Shown here: positions 56,312 to 64,000 of the stretch, in pieces
Numbering within the stretch: the stretch's first letter is position 1
Layout: each line of letters begins with the position of its first letter
Assembly: GCA_015056625.1 (NCBI GenBank)
Contig: SVFY01000008.1
Coordinates: forward strand, 55,720-119,719
From: Butyrivibrio sp.
Lineage (GTDB): Bacteria; Bacillota; Clostridia; Lachnospirales; Lachnospiraceae
Reading direction: 5' to 3'
Length of the DNA stretch: 64,000 nt
The notes under the pieces: model-generated
What the model saw: only the letters and a program-made list of their open reading frames with translations
Told to the model about the DNA's origin: nothing
The model's database searches: none
Translations under genes and position numbers: made by a program

Positions 56312-57874
56312 ATGTCTTATGAGTGTAATTGTTTAAAAAGAATTATAATTATTGGTATGTCAATTACCATAGCTGGAAGCGTCGCAGGTTGCGGCGCTTC
56401 TTCTGCTGAATTGGAGGCGGAGGTTTCCGAGATAACAGGAGGGGCTTTTGCCTCAGTGGATTATCAGGTCCCGATTCAGGTTCCAAGCGGACTTGTGGAT
56501 CAGATCGGATACAGCAAAGGCTCTGAAAAAGTAGTTGTTTTTAAGGGAGAAGATATCTCTGGTAATTTCAGTATCTTAAACACAGAGACAGGGAAAATGG
56601 TCTACACCGGAGAAATCTTAAAGCCCGTCTACAATGAACAGCTTGATGAGTATGACAGCCTTGGATATTTTAATGACCTTGATGAAGAGGGTCAGTACTG
56701 CATATATACAGATGTTTCCGGAGAGTCATATTCTTTTTCCATTAAAGAGGATGCCTACAGGGATCTGTTTACAAGTGCCTGCAAGAAGTACTACATAAAC
56801 AGATGTGGCATTGGCCTTTCAGAGAACTATGCAGGGGACAGCGCCCACAGTGCCTGCCACACCACCATGGCAAGACTCCAGGAAGATCCTTCAGTACAGA
56901 TCGATGTATCCGGCGGCTGGCACATGGATGAGATGGCGAGAAGGGATGCAGCTCTTGGCAGCAGGATCGCAGAAAACCTCCTTGCGGCCTATGAGATGAA
57001 CCCTTCAGCCTTTACCGATGACACGGGGATCCCTGAGAGTGGCAACCAGATTCCTGATATTTTAGATGAAGTCAGATACGAGGTTGAGTGGCTTCTTAAA
57101 ATGCAGGATCCAAGGACTGGAGGAGAGTACGCAGCAGCTGTTACTGACGTTCAGAAGGGGGCAGATGTTTTTGCAGCTCCTGTACTTGTTACTCCGGTAT
57201 CCATGGAAGCTACAATATCCTTTGCCTCTGCAATGGCGAGGTTTAGCTATTTCTATCAGCAGTATGACTCTGAGTTTGCAACAACGGCCCTTAAGGCTGC
57301 GGACAGAGCTTTTTCCTGCTTTCTGAATAACAAGAGGGCAGAGGATGATTCTGCTGCATTTAAGGCTGCAGCTCAGCTGTACAGGGCAACAGGCTCTGTG
57401 GCTTACTCGGATATCTTAGACGGGTATTTTGCAAGAACGGATTTTGATCAGCTCTTTACCAGTGATGAGAATATATTTCTTGGGTCTGTGACATATCTTT
57501 CCATCAACCAGAAGGTGGATGTTGAGAAATGCACTTACCTTATGAAGCTTCTTATGAAGACCTCGGAGAATATTGCAGCTAAGGCCTCTGCCTCCAGCTA
57601 TCTTGTGACTGATGAGGACACAGAGCATGGCTTTGAGAACATGCTCAAGGACATGAGGTGTCTTACCATTACAGATCACATCATTTATAACCACGAGTAC
57701 ACCACCATCATTGAAAATCATGTGCACTTTTTATCTGGCATGAATCCTGGTGCGGTGAACTATCTTACAGACGACACTGAAAGGACCTATGTGGACACTG
57801 GAGAAAATGGTGTCCTTAATGATCCTGAGTCAGTAGCTCTTTTGATATTCATGCTCAGCGTCCTGGAACAGTGA
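56312..57874 (+). CDS. GH9-like lipoprotein lacking the canonical catalytic motif
   Basis: About 520 residues: lipoprotein signal (SVAGCGASS), an N-terminal Ig-like CelD_N domain (about 35-145: QVPSGLVDQIGYSKG, GYFNDLDEEGQYCIYT) and an (alpha/alpha)6 barrel of GH9 type (about 150-520). GH9 enzymes have GGWxDAGD, whose aspartates activate water; here the spot, near residue 200, reads GGWHMDEMARRD. The C-terminal NE motif that supplies the acid reads LNDPESV. The protein is thus probably not an ordinary endoglucanase; a binding role or changed chemistry is possible. The ATG at 56312 has no good ribosome site. Confidence 0.72.
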   Translation: MSYECNCLKRIIIIGMSITIAGSVAGCGASSAELEAEVSEITGGAFASVDYQVPIQVPSGLVDQIGYSKGSEKVVVFKGEDISGNFSILNTETGKMVYTGEILKPVYNEQLDEYDSLGYFNDLDEEGQYCIYTDVSGESYSFSIKEDAYRDLFTSACKKYYINRCGIGLSENYAGDSAHSACHTTMARLQEDPSVQIDVSGGWHMDEMARRDAALGSRIAENLLAAYEMNPSAFTDDTGIPESGNQIPDILDEVRYEVEWLLKMQDPRTGGEYAAAVTDVQKGADVFAAPVLVTPVSMEATISFASAMARFSYFYQQYDSEFATTALKAADRAFSCFLNNKRAEDDSAAFKAAAQLYRATGSVAYSDILDGYFARTDFDQLFTSDENIFLGSVTYLSINQKVDVEKCTYLMKLLMKTSENIAAKASASSYLVTDEDTEHGFENMLKDMRCLTITDHIIYNHEYTTIIENHVHFLSGMNPGAVNYLTDDTERTYVDTGENGVLNDPESVALLIFMLSVLEQ

Positions 57875-57919
57875 TATTTACTGGTAGCATTTTTTCCAAA
57901 GTGATAGTCTCTTTTTGGT

Positions 57920-57948
57920 TTGCAACTGCCTAAGGGTAGTGTTAATAT
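57920..57948 (+). promoter_or_regulatory. Possible promoter for the hydrolase-murF-ddl genes
   Basis: TTGCAA (57920-57925), 17 bp, TAATAT (57943-57948). Transcription would start near 57955, only about 3 nt before the ATG at 57958, and there is no ribosome site, so the message may be leaderless. Confidence 0.4.
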
Positions 57949-57957
57949 GGATGGGTC

Positions 57958-58752
57958 ATGAAAGCGATAATAGGTGATTTAAATATCAATTACATAGATG
58001 AGGGGCAGGGACCACTTCTTGTCATGCTCCACGGATGGGGATCCAACATAGATCTCTTTGCACCGGTGATAGGCTTTGCCAAAAAGAAGTATCACGTGGT
58101 AGCCATGGACATGCCTGGCTTTGGTAAGAGCGACGAGCCGGCTGAGCCAATGAACGTCGATGATTATGTAAACTTCGTTCTGGACTTTATAAGGACTCTT
58201 TATCCTGAGGAAAAAGAGATCATCTTTTTAGGACACTCCATGGGCGGAAGGATCATAATCAAGCTGACCTCCGGGATTAAGGATGGAAGGATAGACAGCT
58301 CTTTTACCATTCCAAAGGTCATACTTACGGACTCAGCAGGTATCATTCCGGTTAAGACTGCGGCTCAGAAAAAGAAAACAGCAAGATACAAGTTCTACAA
58401 GAACCTCATTACCAGGACCGGGATTGCCAAGGCGTTTCCAGGGACTATGGATGCTCTTCAAAAGAAATTTGGAAGCGCGGATTACGCTGCAGCTTCCCCT
58501 GTTATGAGGCGGAGCCTCGTGAAGGTGGTCAATGAGGACCTGGAGCCATACATGCCTTCAGTCACCATGCCAGCTCTTCTTATCTGGGGCGACAAGGACA
58601 CTGCAACACCTCTTTCCGACGGGCAGAAGATGGAAAAGCTTATGCCACAGGCGGGGCTTGCTGTGATAGAGGGCGCAGGCCACTACAGTTTTCTTGATAA
58701 CACTTATCTGTTTAATAAGATCCTGGGAAGCTTTCTTGGGATAAGTTTTTGA
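57958..58752 (+). CDS. Alpha/beta hydrolase
   Basis: 264 residues, no signal peptide: oxyanion segment MLHGWGSNIDLFAPV, nucleophile serine in GHSMGGRI, aspartate in WGDKDTATP and histidine in EGAGHYSF. It is one of the small epoxide-hydrolase/esterase-like enzymes whose substrate cannot be read from sequence. It begins a unit with murF and ddl (12 bp to the next gene), which hints at a role around cell-wall or lipid intermediates; this is contextual only. Confidence 0.85.
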   Translation: MKAIIGDLNINYIDEGQGPLLVMLHGWGSNIDLFAPVIGFAKKKYHVVAMDMPGFGKSDEPAEPMNVDDYVNFVLDFIRTLYPEEKEIIFLGHSMGGRIIIKLTSGIKDGRIDSSFTIPKVILTDSAGIIPVKTAAQKKKTARYKFYKNLITRTGIAKAFPGTMDALQKKFGSADYAAASPVMRRSLVKVVNEDLEPYMPSVTMPALLIWGDKDTATPLSDGQKMEKLMPQAGLAVIEGAGHYSFLDNTYLFNKILGSFLGISF

Positions 58753-58764
58753 GGTGATCAATAG

Positions 58765-60423
58765 ATGATCTTTACTATTATTATTTATCTGCCGGTTATT
58801 TGCTTTGCTATTTTGGGACTTAGGTATCATACCCATATGCTGCAACTTTCAAGCTACCAGTTTCAGGGGTATTTCAGACACCTTAGAACTGACAAGGCAA
58901 GGATGATCGCACATATAGCTTTTATTCTTCTGTTTGTTGTCACTATGTCTGGAGAGCTGATAAATACAGGCATTCAGCTTATTGCTCTGGTGGCGCTGTT
59001 GGGAGTGTACATAGGTCTTTTGATCTCCTACGTACCACGACAGGCCAAGAAGAAGTTCGTGGTAACTGACAGGGTTAAGAGACTTTTCGTGACATATGTC
59101 ATTTTGTCATTCCTGATACTGGTCCTGCCATATATCATTTTTGGCGCGTTCAGAAGGTCCTACAGCGCTTCTGCACAAGGGGGCATTGAAGGCGCATTTA
59201 TTTCCATGATTGTCACTGTTGTGATGATGGTTCTGTACATCGGGCTTTTGCCACTGATTCCTGCACTTGCAAACCTCATCAACAAGCCAATAGAGAACAG
59301 GATCAACAGATGGTTCATTGATGACGCAGTCAGGATGATCAATGACCACGGGAATCTTCGTATCATCGGTATCACAGGAAGCTTCGGAAAGACCAGTGTT
59401 AAGTACTACCTCACAACCCTTCTTTCTGAGAGCTTTAGCGTTCTTATGACACCTGAGAGCTACAACACACCAATGGGAATTGTCAGGACCATAAGAGAGC
59501 ACCTTAAGCCAACCCACGAGATATTTGTCTGTGAGATGGGCGCAAGACATCTCCATGATATAAAAGAGATAACAGACATTGTTCACCCAGATGATGGTAT
59601 CGTAACCTCCATTGGATACCAGCACCTTGAGACTTTCCACAGCCTTGAGAACATCATCAGCACCAAGTATGAACTCCTTGACGCTGTGGATGAAAAAGAA
59701 AAGAAGGAAGGCAAGCAGGAAGGAAAGCATCTTAAGTTTGTAAATGGCGACAATGAGATCATCCGGGCAAACATGAAATATCCTGATGCCATAACCTATG
59801 GCCTGTCTGATGGCAATGATTATCAGGCAAAAGACATTGTGGTAACAGGAGCTGGAACAAGCTTTACCGTTACTTCTCCAAAGGGCGAAAGCGCTGAGTT
59901 TTCAACAAAACTTGTTGGAAGACACAACGTTGAAAATATTGTGGGAGCCATTGCTGCAGCAAACAGCCTGGGCGTTCCAATGAAAAAGCTTGTTATGGCT
60001 GTTAGACGTCTTGTGAGTGTTCCTCACAGACTTGAGCTCGTTAAGCACGGAAATGTATCTATACTTGATGATGCCTACAACTCAAATCCAAACGGAGCCA
60101 AGGTGGCTCTTGAGACCCTTTCTCTTTTTAGGGACAGCGTCAAGATCCTTGTAACCCCTGGTATGGTGGAGCTTGGTGAGAAAGAGGCTGAGTATAACGA
60201 AGAGTTCGGAAAACAGGCAGCTGCTGTCTGCGACTATATCATCCTGGTTGGACAAAAGAACAGCGCAGACATCGAAAGAGGAGCTTTAAATGCAGGCTTT
60301 AACAAGGAGAAGATCTTTACAAAAGCAAGCTTTAAAGAGGCTTCCGAGCTGATGTATGAGATTGACGCAGGAAAAGAAAAGGTCATTCTTCTTGAGAACG
60401 ATCTTCCTGATAACTATAAGTAA
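58765..60423 (+). CDS. murF: MurF-type Mur ligase with N-terminal membrane domain
   Basis: 552 residues. The first 180 or so carry four or five hydrophobic segments, absent from classical MurF. The Mur ligase core follows: P-loop GITGSFGKTSVKYYL near residue 205, central motifs FVCEMGARHLHDIKEI and VGRHNVENIVGAIAAA, and the C-terminal domain with LDDAYNSNPNGAK. MurF adds D-Ala-D-Ala to UDP-MurNAc-tripeptide, which fits the ddl gene 23 bp downstream. Membrane-tethered MurF variants occur in Firmicutes. Confidence 0.85.
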   Translation: MIFTIIIYLPVICFAILGLRYHTHMLQLSSYQFQGYFRHLRTDKARMIAHIAFILLFVVTMSGELINTGIQLIALVALLGVYIGLLISYVPRQAKKKFVVTDRVKRLFVTYVILSFLILVLPYIIFGAFRRSYSASAQGGIEGAFISMIVTVVMMVLYIGLLPLIPALANLINKPIENRINRWFIDDAVRMINDHGNLRIIGITGSFGKTSVKYYLTTLLSESFSVLMTPESYNTPMGIVRTIREHLKPTHEIFVCEMGARHLHDIKEITDIVHPDDGIVTSIGYQHLETFHSLENIISTKYELLDAVDEKEKKEGKQEGKHLKFVNGDNEIIRANMKYPDAITYGLSDGNDYQAKDIVVTGAGTSFTVTSPKGESAEFSTKLVGRHNVENIVGAIAAANSLGVPMKKLVMAVRRLVSVPHRLELVKHGNVSILDDAYNSNPNGAKVALETLSLFRDSVKILVTPGMVELGEKEAEYNEEFGKQAAAVCDYIILVGQKNSADIERGALNAGFNKEKIFTKASFKEASELMYEIDAGKEKVILLENDLPDNYK

Positions 60424-60446
60424 TTAAAAATGAAAGAAGGCATATT

Positions 60447-61646
60447 ATGAAGCTAAAAGTAGCAGTTTTATTTGGCGGAAAGAGTACAGAGCATGAGATT
60501 TCCATCATCTCTGCAATTCAGGCAATAGGAAGCATTAACAAGGACAAGTACGAAGTGATCCCTGTCTATATGACCAAGAACAACGACTTCTATGTTGGAG
60601 AATCCATAGGAACCATCGAGGAGTACACTCATATTCCTGAGCTTCTTAAGAAGAGCACTCAGGTCATCTGGGTCAAGGACGGAGACAGAGTAAGCCTTGT
60701 CAGATATCCAATGAAGAAGTTCGGGAACAACGTTATCACTCAGGTTGACGTTGCTTTCCCTATCGTTCACGGAACCAACGTTGAGGACGGAACTCTGCAG
60801 GGATACCTTGCTACAATGGGACTTCCTGTTGTCGGATGCGACGTTCTTTCATCAGCTGTTGGAATGAACAAGTACGTAATGAAGACAGTCCTTAAGGACA
60901 ATGATATTCCAGTCCTTGACTGCAAGTGCTATACATGGAAAGACTATGAGGACGTTGATGGTCTTGTAGCCAAGATCGAAGCAGCTTTTTCATATCCTGT
61001 AATCATCAAGCCTCTTAACCTTGGTTCCAGCATTGGTATCAAGAAGGCTTCAGACAGAGAGGGGCTTTTAGAAGCTCTTGAGCTTGGATTTGAGTTCTCC
61101 AAGAAGATCCTTGTGGAGCATGCTATCTCAAACCTCAAGGAGATCAACTGCTCAGTTCTTGGCGACTACGAGTCTGCTGAGGCTTCCGAGTGCGAAGAGC
61201 CAGTAAACTCAGATGATATCCTTTCCTTTGAGGACAAGTACATTGGTGGAGCAAAGGGTTCTGCCAAGGGACAGGGTGGCTCAAAGGGCATGGCTTCCCT
61301 TAAGCGTAAGATTCCGGCTGACATCTCATCAGAGATGAGAGACAAGATCAGAAAGATGGCAGTAGATGCCTTCATCTGTCTTGGATGTTCTGGTGTTTCA
61401 AGAATAGACTTTATGATAGATATGGATACCAATGAGGTATACCTTAACGAGATCAACACAATTCCAGGCTCACTCTCCTTCTACCTGTGGGAACCACTTG
61501 GAATGAAGTACGAGCATCTCCTGGACAATATGATACAGCTTGCACTTAAGGCTGACAGAGAAAACCACAAGGTTGTCTATTCCTTCGAGACTAACGTCCT
61601 TGAAGGCGTTCATCTTGGAGGCGGCACTAAGGGCAGCAAGATGTAA
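60447..61646 (+). CDS. ddl: D-alanine--D-alanine ligase
   Basis: 399 residues, ATP-grasp: VLFGGKSTEHEISIISA at the start, PIVHGTNVEDGTLQGYL, the phosphate-binding KPLNLGSSIGI, and RIDFMIDMDTNEVYLNEINTIPGSLSFYLW with the Mg ligands. The segment about 230-285, rich in Gly, Ser and Lys (GGAKGSAKGQGGSKGMASLKRKIPA in part), lengthens the omega-loop region relative to E. coli DdlB. The product is the substrate of MurF next door. Confidence 0.93.
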   Translation: MKLKVAVLFGGKSTEHEISIISAIQAIGSINKDKYEVIPVYMTKNNDFYVGESIGTIEEYTHIPELLKKSTQVIWVKDGDRVSLVRYPMKKFGNNVITQVDVAFPIVHGTNVEDGTLQGYLATMGLPVVGCDVLSSAVGMNKYVMKTVLKDNDIPVLDCKCYTWKDYEDVDGLVAKIEAAFSYPVIIKPLNLGSSIGIKKASDREGLLEALELGFEFSKKILVEHAISNLKEINCSVLGDYESAEASECEEPVNSDDILSFEDKYIGGAKGSAKGQGGSKGMASLKRKIPADISSEMRDKIRKMAVDAFICLGCSGVSRIDFMIDMDTNEVYLNEINTIPGSLSFYLWEPLGMKYEHLLDNMIQLALKADRENHKVVYSFETNVLEGVHLGGGTKGSKM

Positions 61647-61660
61647 ATTATCAGATTATT

Positions 61661-61762
61661 AAAAGGGACGGTTCTGAGACAGGGGGACGGTTCTGTTGTC
61701 TTATTTTATCAAGATAAAACAAGACAACAGAACCGTCCCCCTGTCTCGGAACCGTCCCCCTT
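61661..61762. repeat. REP-like long hairpin with double GGGACGGTTCT core
   Basis: Arms 61661-61710 and 61713-61762 match at 46 of 50 positions around an AA loop. Each arm holds two tandem cores, GGGACGGTTCTGAGACA and GGGACGGTTCTGTTGTC. The same core borders the giant palindrome at 29650-30497. It lies between convergent ddl and plsC and can also serve as a bidirectional terminator. Confidence 0.9.
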
Positions 61763-61768
61763 AACTTA

Positions 61769-62500
61769 TTACAGTTCCTGGTTCTTCAAATAGGTCTCTT
61801 CAATAATATTTTTCACATACTGATCAATATTCTTCTGATCTTCTTTTGACAATTCACTTATTACAATTGGCTTGCAATACTCAATGGTGACTTTTGCAGA
61901 CCTTATAAATGGTGAGTGAGCTTCAAAGATCTCCTCTGTGTGGTTTACTACAACAGGAACAATAGGACATCCTGACTTCTGCGCGATCTTAAAGCTTCCT
62001 TTTTTGAATTCCCCAAGAGGTTTGTCTGTCTTATTGCGGGTTCCTTCAGGATAAATAAAGATCGAGATGCCATTCTTAACTTTTTCTATGGCTGTAAGGA
62101 CCATCTCAAGGCCCTTCCTGATATCTTTTCTGTCAAGGAACAGGCAGTCCATAAAGATCATCCATACATTTAAAAGAGGTACCTTAAGGACTTCCTTCTT
62201 GGAAATGAAGCCTGTGGGATTTGGAACTCTCGGGTAGCACAGAACTATATCAAAGATGCTTCGGTGGTTACCAACGTAGAGGACCGCCTTGTCCTTTGGA
62301 ACATTCTCTTCACCGATGACAGTTCTTTTCACGCCGCAGATAAATATTACCACGTTGAAAGCCCAGCTTACGATGGCCAGGGAAGCTCTCTTTTTAAAGG
62401 GTTCGTTGAACCTGCTGATGATCCAGAGAACGAGCTGGATTGGAATTGATACTATCAGAAATATAGCAACAAAGGTTACTGCAAGTATTAAACGTATCAT
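61769..62500 (-). CDS. plsC: 1-acyl-sn-glycerol-3-phosphate acyltransferase
   Basis: 243 residues: an N-terminal membrane anchor (about 4-32), the HX4D catalytic motif in VGNHRSIFDIVL, and the acceptor motif IYPEGTRNKTDKP. It makes phosphatidic acid in membrane lipid synthesis. Single gene on the minus strand, its promoter region shared with pyrC on the other side. No strong ribosome site is evident beyond a GAGGCGC ahead of the start. Confidence 0.92.
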   Translation of the reverse strand: MIRLILAVTFVAIFLIVSIPIQLVLWIISRFNEPFKKRASLAIVSWAFNVVIFICGVKRTVIGEENVPKDKAVLYVGNHRSIFDIVLCYPRVPNPTGFISKKEVLKVPLLNVWMIFMDCLFLDRKDIRKGLEMVLTAIEKVKNGISIFIYPEGTRNKTDKPLGEFKKGSFKIAQKSGCPIVPVVVNHTEEIFEAHSPFIRSAKVTIEYCKPIVISELSKEDQKNIDQYVKNIIEETYLKNQEL

Positions 62501-62635
62501 AGTAAGCGCCTCGTTTCATTGTTGTTTCAAAATTCCTTGTCTATTTTCTCATGGTTGGGAAAAAAATTAAAGAGGTAATAGCACCTTACTCAAAAGACTG
62601 ATACAATGAGATACGGTAGGGACAAGGAGAAAACT

Positions 62636-63955
62636 ATGCTTATTGTAAAGAACGGTTACATGATAGACCCTGCGACCAAGACAGAGGGCGTAAGGGACAT
62701 AGTTATTGAAGCAGAGATAATAGCCGGGATATATGTGGAGGGCAGCAGGGAAGTTGCTGAGCTTCTAAAGGGCAAGGACGTTACTGTCATAGATGCCAGG
62801 GGCAGGACAGTGGCTCCGGGGCTTGTGGATCCACATGTTCACTTCAGGGATCCTGGCTTTACATACAAGGAAGACATTGAGAGCGGGGCCAAGGCTGCTG
62901 CAAGAGGCGGCTTTACCAGCGTTATCATGATGGGCAATACGGAGCCTCACATGGACAACAAGGAGACCATCACTGACGTCCTTGAGAGGGGCAAGAAGAC
63001 TGGGCTCAACATCTACACCTGCGGTAATGTCACCATGGATATGGCGGGAAAAGAGCTAACTCCAATGGAAGAGCTTATTGGCGCAGGAGCTGTTCTTTTC
63101 ACCGATGACGGTAAGCCCATAACTGACGAAAAGATAATGGAAGAAGCCTGCAGGAAGGCGTCTGAGCTTGACAAAGTCATCAGTCTTCACGAAGAGGACC
63201 CTTCCCTTATTACAGATAACGGCATCAACCATGGCAAGGTGTCCCAGAAGCTGGGGATCAAGGGCTCTCCAAGAGATGCTGAGATCTCCATGGTGAAAAG
63301 AGATATCGAACTGGCCAAAAAGACCGGCGCAAAGCTCACCATCCAGCACATCAGCACAAAAGAGGCTGTGGACAGGATAAGGCGCGCCAAGAAAGAGGGA
63401 CTAAATATCTACGCTGAGGCGACTCCTCATCACTTCACCCTCACTGATGAAGCTGTTTTGGAGTATGGAACTCTTGCCAAGATGAATCCGCCACTTCGCC
63501 TTGAGAGCGACAGGAAGGCGATAATAGAGGGCCTTAAGGACGGGACCATAGAGGTCATCGCAACAGACCATGCACCTCACTCCAAGGAGGAAAAGGACAA
63601 GCCATTAACAGAGGCCCCAAGTGGCATCACAGGACTTGAGACCGCTCTTTCCCTGGGGATCAGAGAGCTGGTCAAGCCCGGTCACATGACCCTTATGACA
63701 TTGATAGAGAGGATGTCTCTGGGAGCAGCCAGGATCTACAACCTTCCAGCTGGAAGGATATATGTTGGAGGTCCTGCAGATCTTGTAGTATTTGGAGAAA
63801 AAGATCAGTGGAAGTTTGACAGCTCTTTTTCAAAGGCTTCAAATACCCCATTTCTTGGGCAGTCCCTTCCGGGAAAAGTATATGACACGATCTGCAAAGG
63901 TAAGATCGTTTATCAGGCAAAAGAGTCCAGCGGTGTGATGTCAAGTGAAAAATAA
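62636..63955 (+). CDS. pyrC: Dihydroorotase, class I (PyrC/AllB type)
   Basis: About 439 residues from the ATG at 62636 with AAGGAG 6 nt upstream; the frame opens earlier at 62606 without a ribosome site. Metal site: DPHVHFRDPG near residue 60, the carboxylated-lysine-type aspartate/lysine region, HEEDPSL, IQHIST, and the catalytic aspartate in ATDHAPHS. It closes carbamoyl-aspartate to dihydroorotate in pyrimidine synthesis. The hydantoinase branch is close, but the HFRDPG and GLVDPHVH text fits dihydroorotase. Confidence 0.92.
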   Translation: MLIVKNGYMIDPATKTEGVRDIVIEAEIIAGIYVEGSREVAELLKGKDVTVIDARGRTVAPGLVDPHVHFRDPGFTYKEDIESGAKAAARGGFTSVIMMGNTEPHMDNKETITDVLERGKKTGLNIYTCGNVTMDMAGKELTPMEELIGAGAVLFTDDGKPITDEKIMEEACRKASELDKVISLHEEDPSLITDNGINHGKVSQKLGIKGSPRDAEISMVKRDIELAKKTGAKLTIQHISTKEAVDRIRRAKKEGLNIYAEATPHHFTLTDEAVLEYGTLAKMNPPLRLESDRKAIIEGLKDGTIEVIATDHAPHSKEEKDKPLTEAPSGITGLETALSLGIRELVKPGHMTLMTLIERMSLGAARIYNLPAGRIYVGGPADLVVFGEKDQWKFDSSFSKASNTPFLGQSLPGKVYDTICKGKIVYQAKESSGVMSSEK

Positions 63956-64000
63956 TAATACTTTGATATATTTTCTGCATCATTTGCTGGAAAAAGGGTA

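Noticed and set aside
59107..59730. 207-codon frame on the minus strand
   Set aside because: Antisense shadow of murF; low-complexity composition driven by the codons of the sense gene.
61205..61310. Gly/Ser/Lys-rich segment of Ddl as a frameshift or foreign insert
   Set aside because: The frame is continuous and the flanking text is normal; the segment looks like a family-variable loop of Clostridial Ddl enzymes.

Overview
The window looks like a chromosomal stretch of a low-to-mid GC, plant-fibre-degrading Firmicute of the Lachnospiraceae (Butyrivibrio/Pseudobutyrivibrio type). This is an inference from the gene repertoire: arabinan-degrading GH43/GH51/GH127 enzymes with an oligosaccharide ABC importer, a GntR/LacI-type AraR, split transketolase, a SEC-C methionine aminopeptidase, lipoproteins with clear lipoboxes, and strong AGGAGG-type ribosome sites. 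No rRNA or tRNA gene was seen; one SRP RNA gene is present.

Layout. 1-8.5 kb is housekeeping: a partial YhaM-like exonuclease, a membrane-anchored HtrA-like protein that has lost its catalytic residues, mutS2, a two-component system, trmL and rlmD. 8.5-9.0 kb is non-coding and holds a regular array of six 33-34 nt dyads with a 53-54 nt period, ending near a terminator whose core is also 34 nt. 9.0-12.1 kb is a small operon (WYL regulator, VOC protein, GNAT/YoaP, SPL-like radical SAM). 12.1-24.5 kb is the arabinan locus: a leftward regulator plus GH43 lipoprotein, a 374-bp divergent control region rich in TCTAAA sites, then rightward binding protein, two permeases, two GH43 enzymes, GH51 and GH127. 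24.5-29.6 kb holds a membrane protein, a MATE exporter, an orphan PTS-IIC, an Mrr-like protein, surE and an OGG1-type glycosylase. 29.65-30.5 kb is one giant, GC-rich, imperfect palindrome of about 850 bp. 30.5-36.6 kb is the arabinose operon: araR, ribulokinase-like kinase, araD, transketolase halves, rpe. 36.7-42.1 kb is a phosphonate-type ABC importer (phnDCEE-like) with an unusual leader, followed by a cytoplasmic 5'-nucleotidase. 42.1-64 kb is mixed: map, metG, hydrolase, acetyltransferase, YesL-like protein, a degenerate GGDEF sensor, a broken msmX-type ATPase gene, a PucR-like regulator, SRP RNA, Rrf2 regulator, tadA, an orphan binding protein, an aconitase-like hydratase, a GH9-like lipoprotein without the usual catalytic motif, an alpha/beta hydrolase, murF, ddl, a REP-like hairpin, plsC and pyrC.

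How it works together. Surface enzymes cut arabinan, the ABC system imports the oligosaccharides, cytoplasmic GH43/GH51/GH127 release L-arabinose, and kinase, AraD, Rpe and transketolase feed it into the pentose phosphate pathway. L-arabinose isomerase is not in the window. The arabinan importer has no ATPase gene beside it, so it would need a shared MsmX-type ATPase; the only such gene here carries an internal deletion with frameshift.

The best candidates for something undescribed are the dyad array at 8.56-8.86 kb and the giant palindrome at 29.65-30.50 kb. All functional calls come from reading the sequence; no database search was possible.
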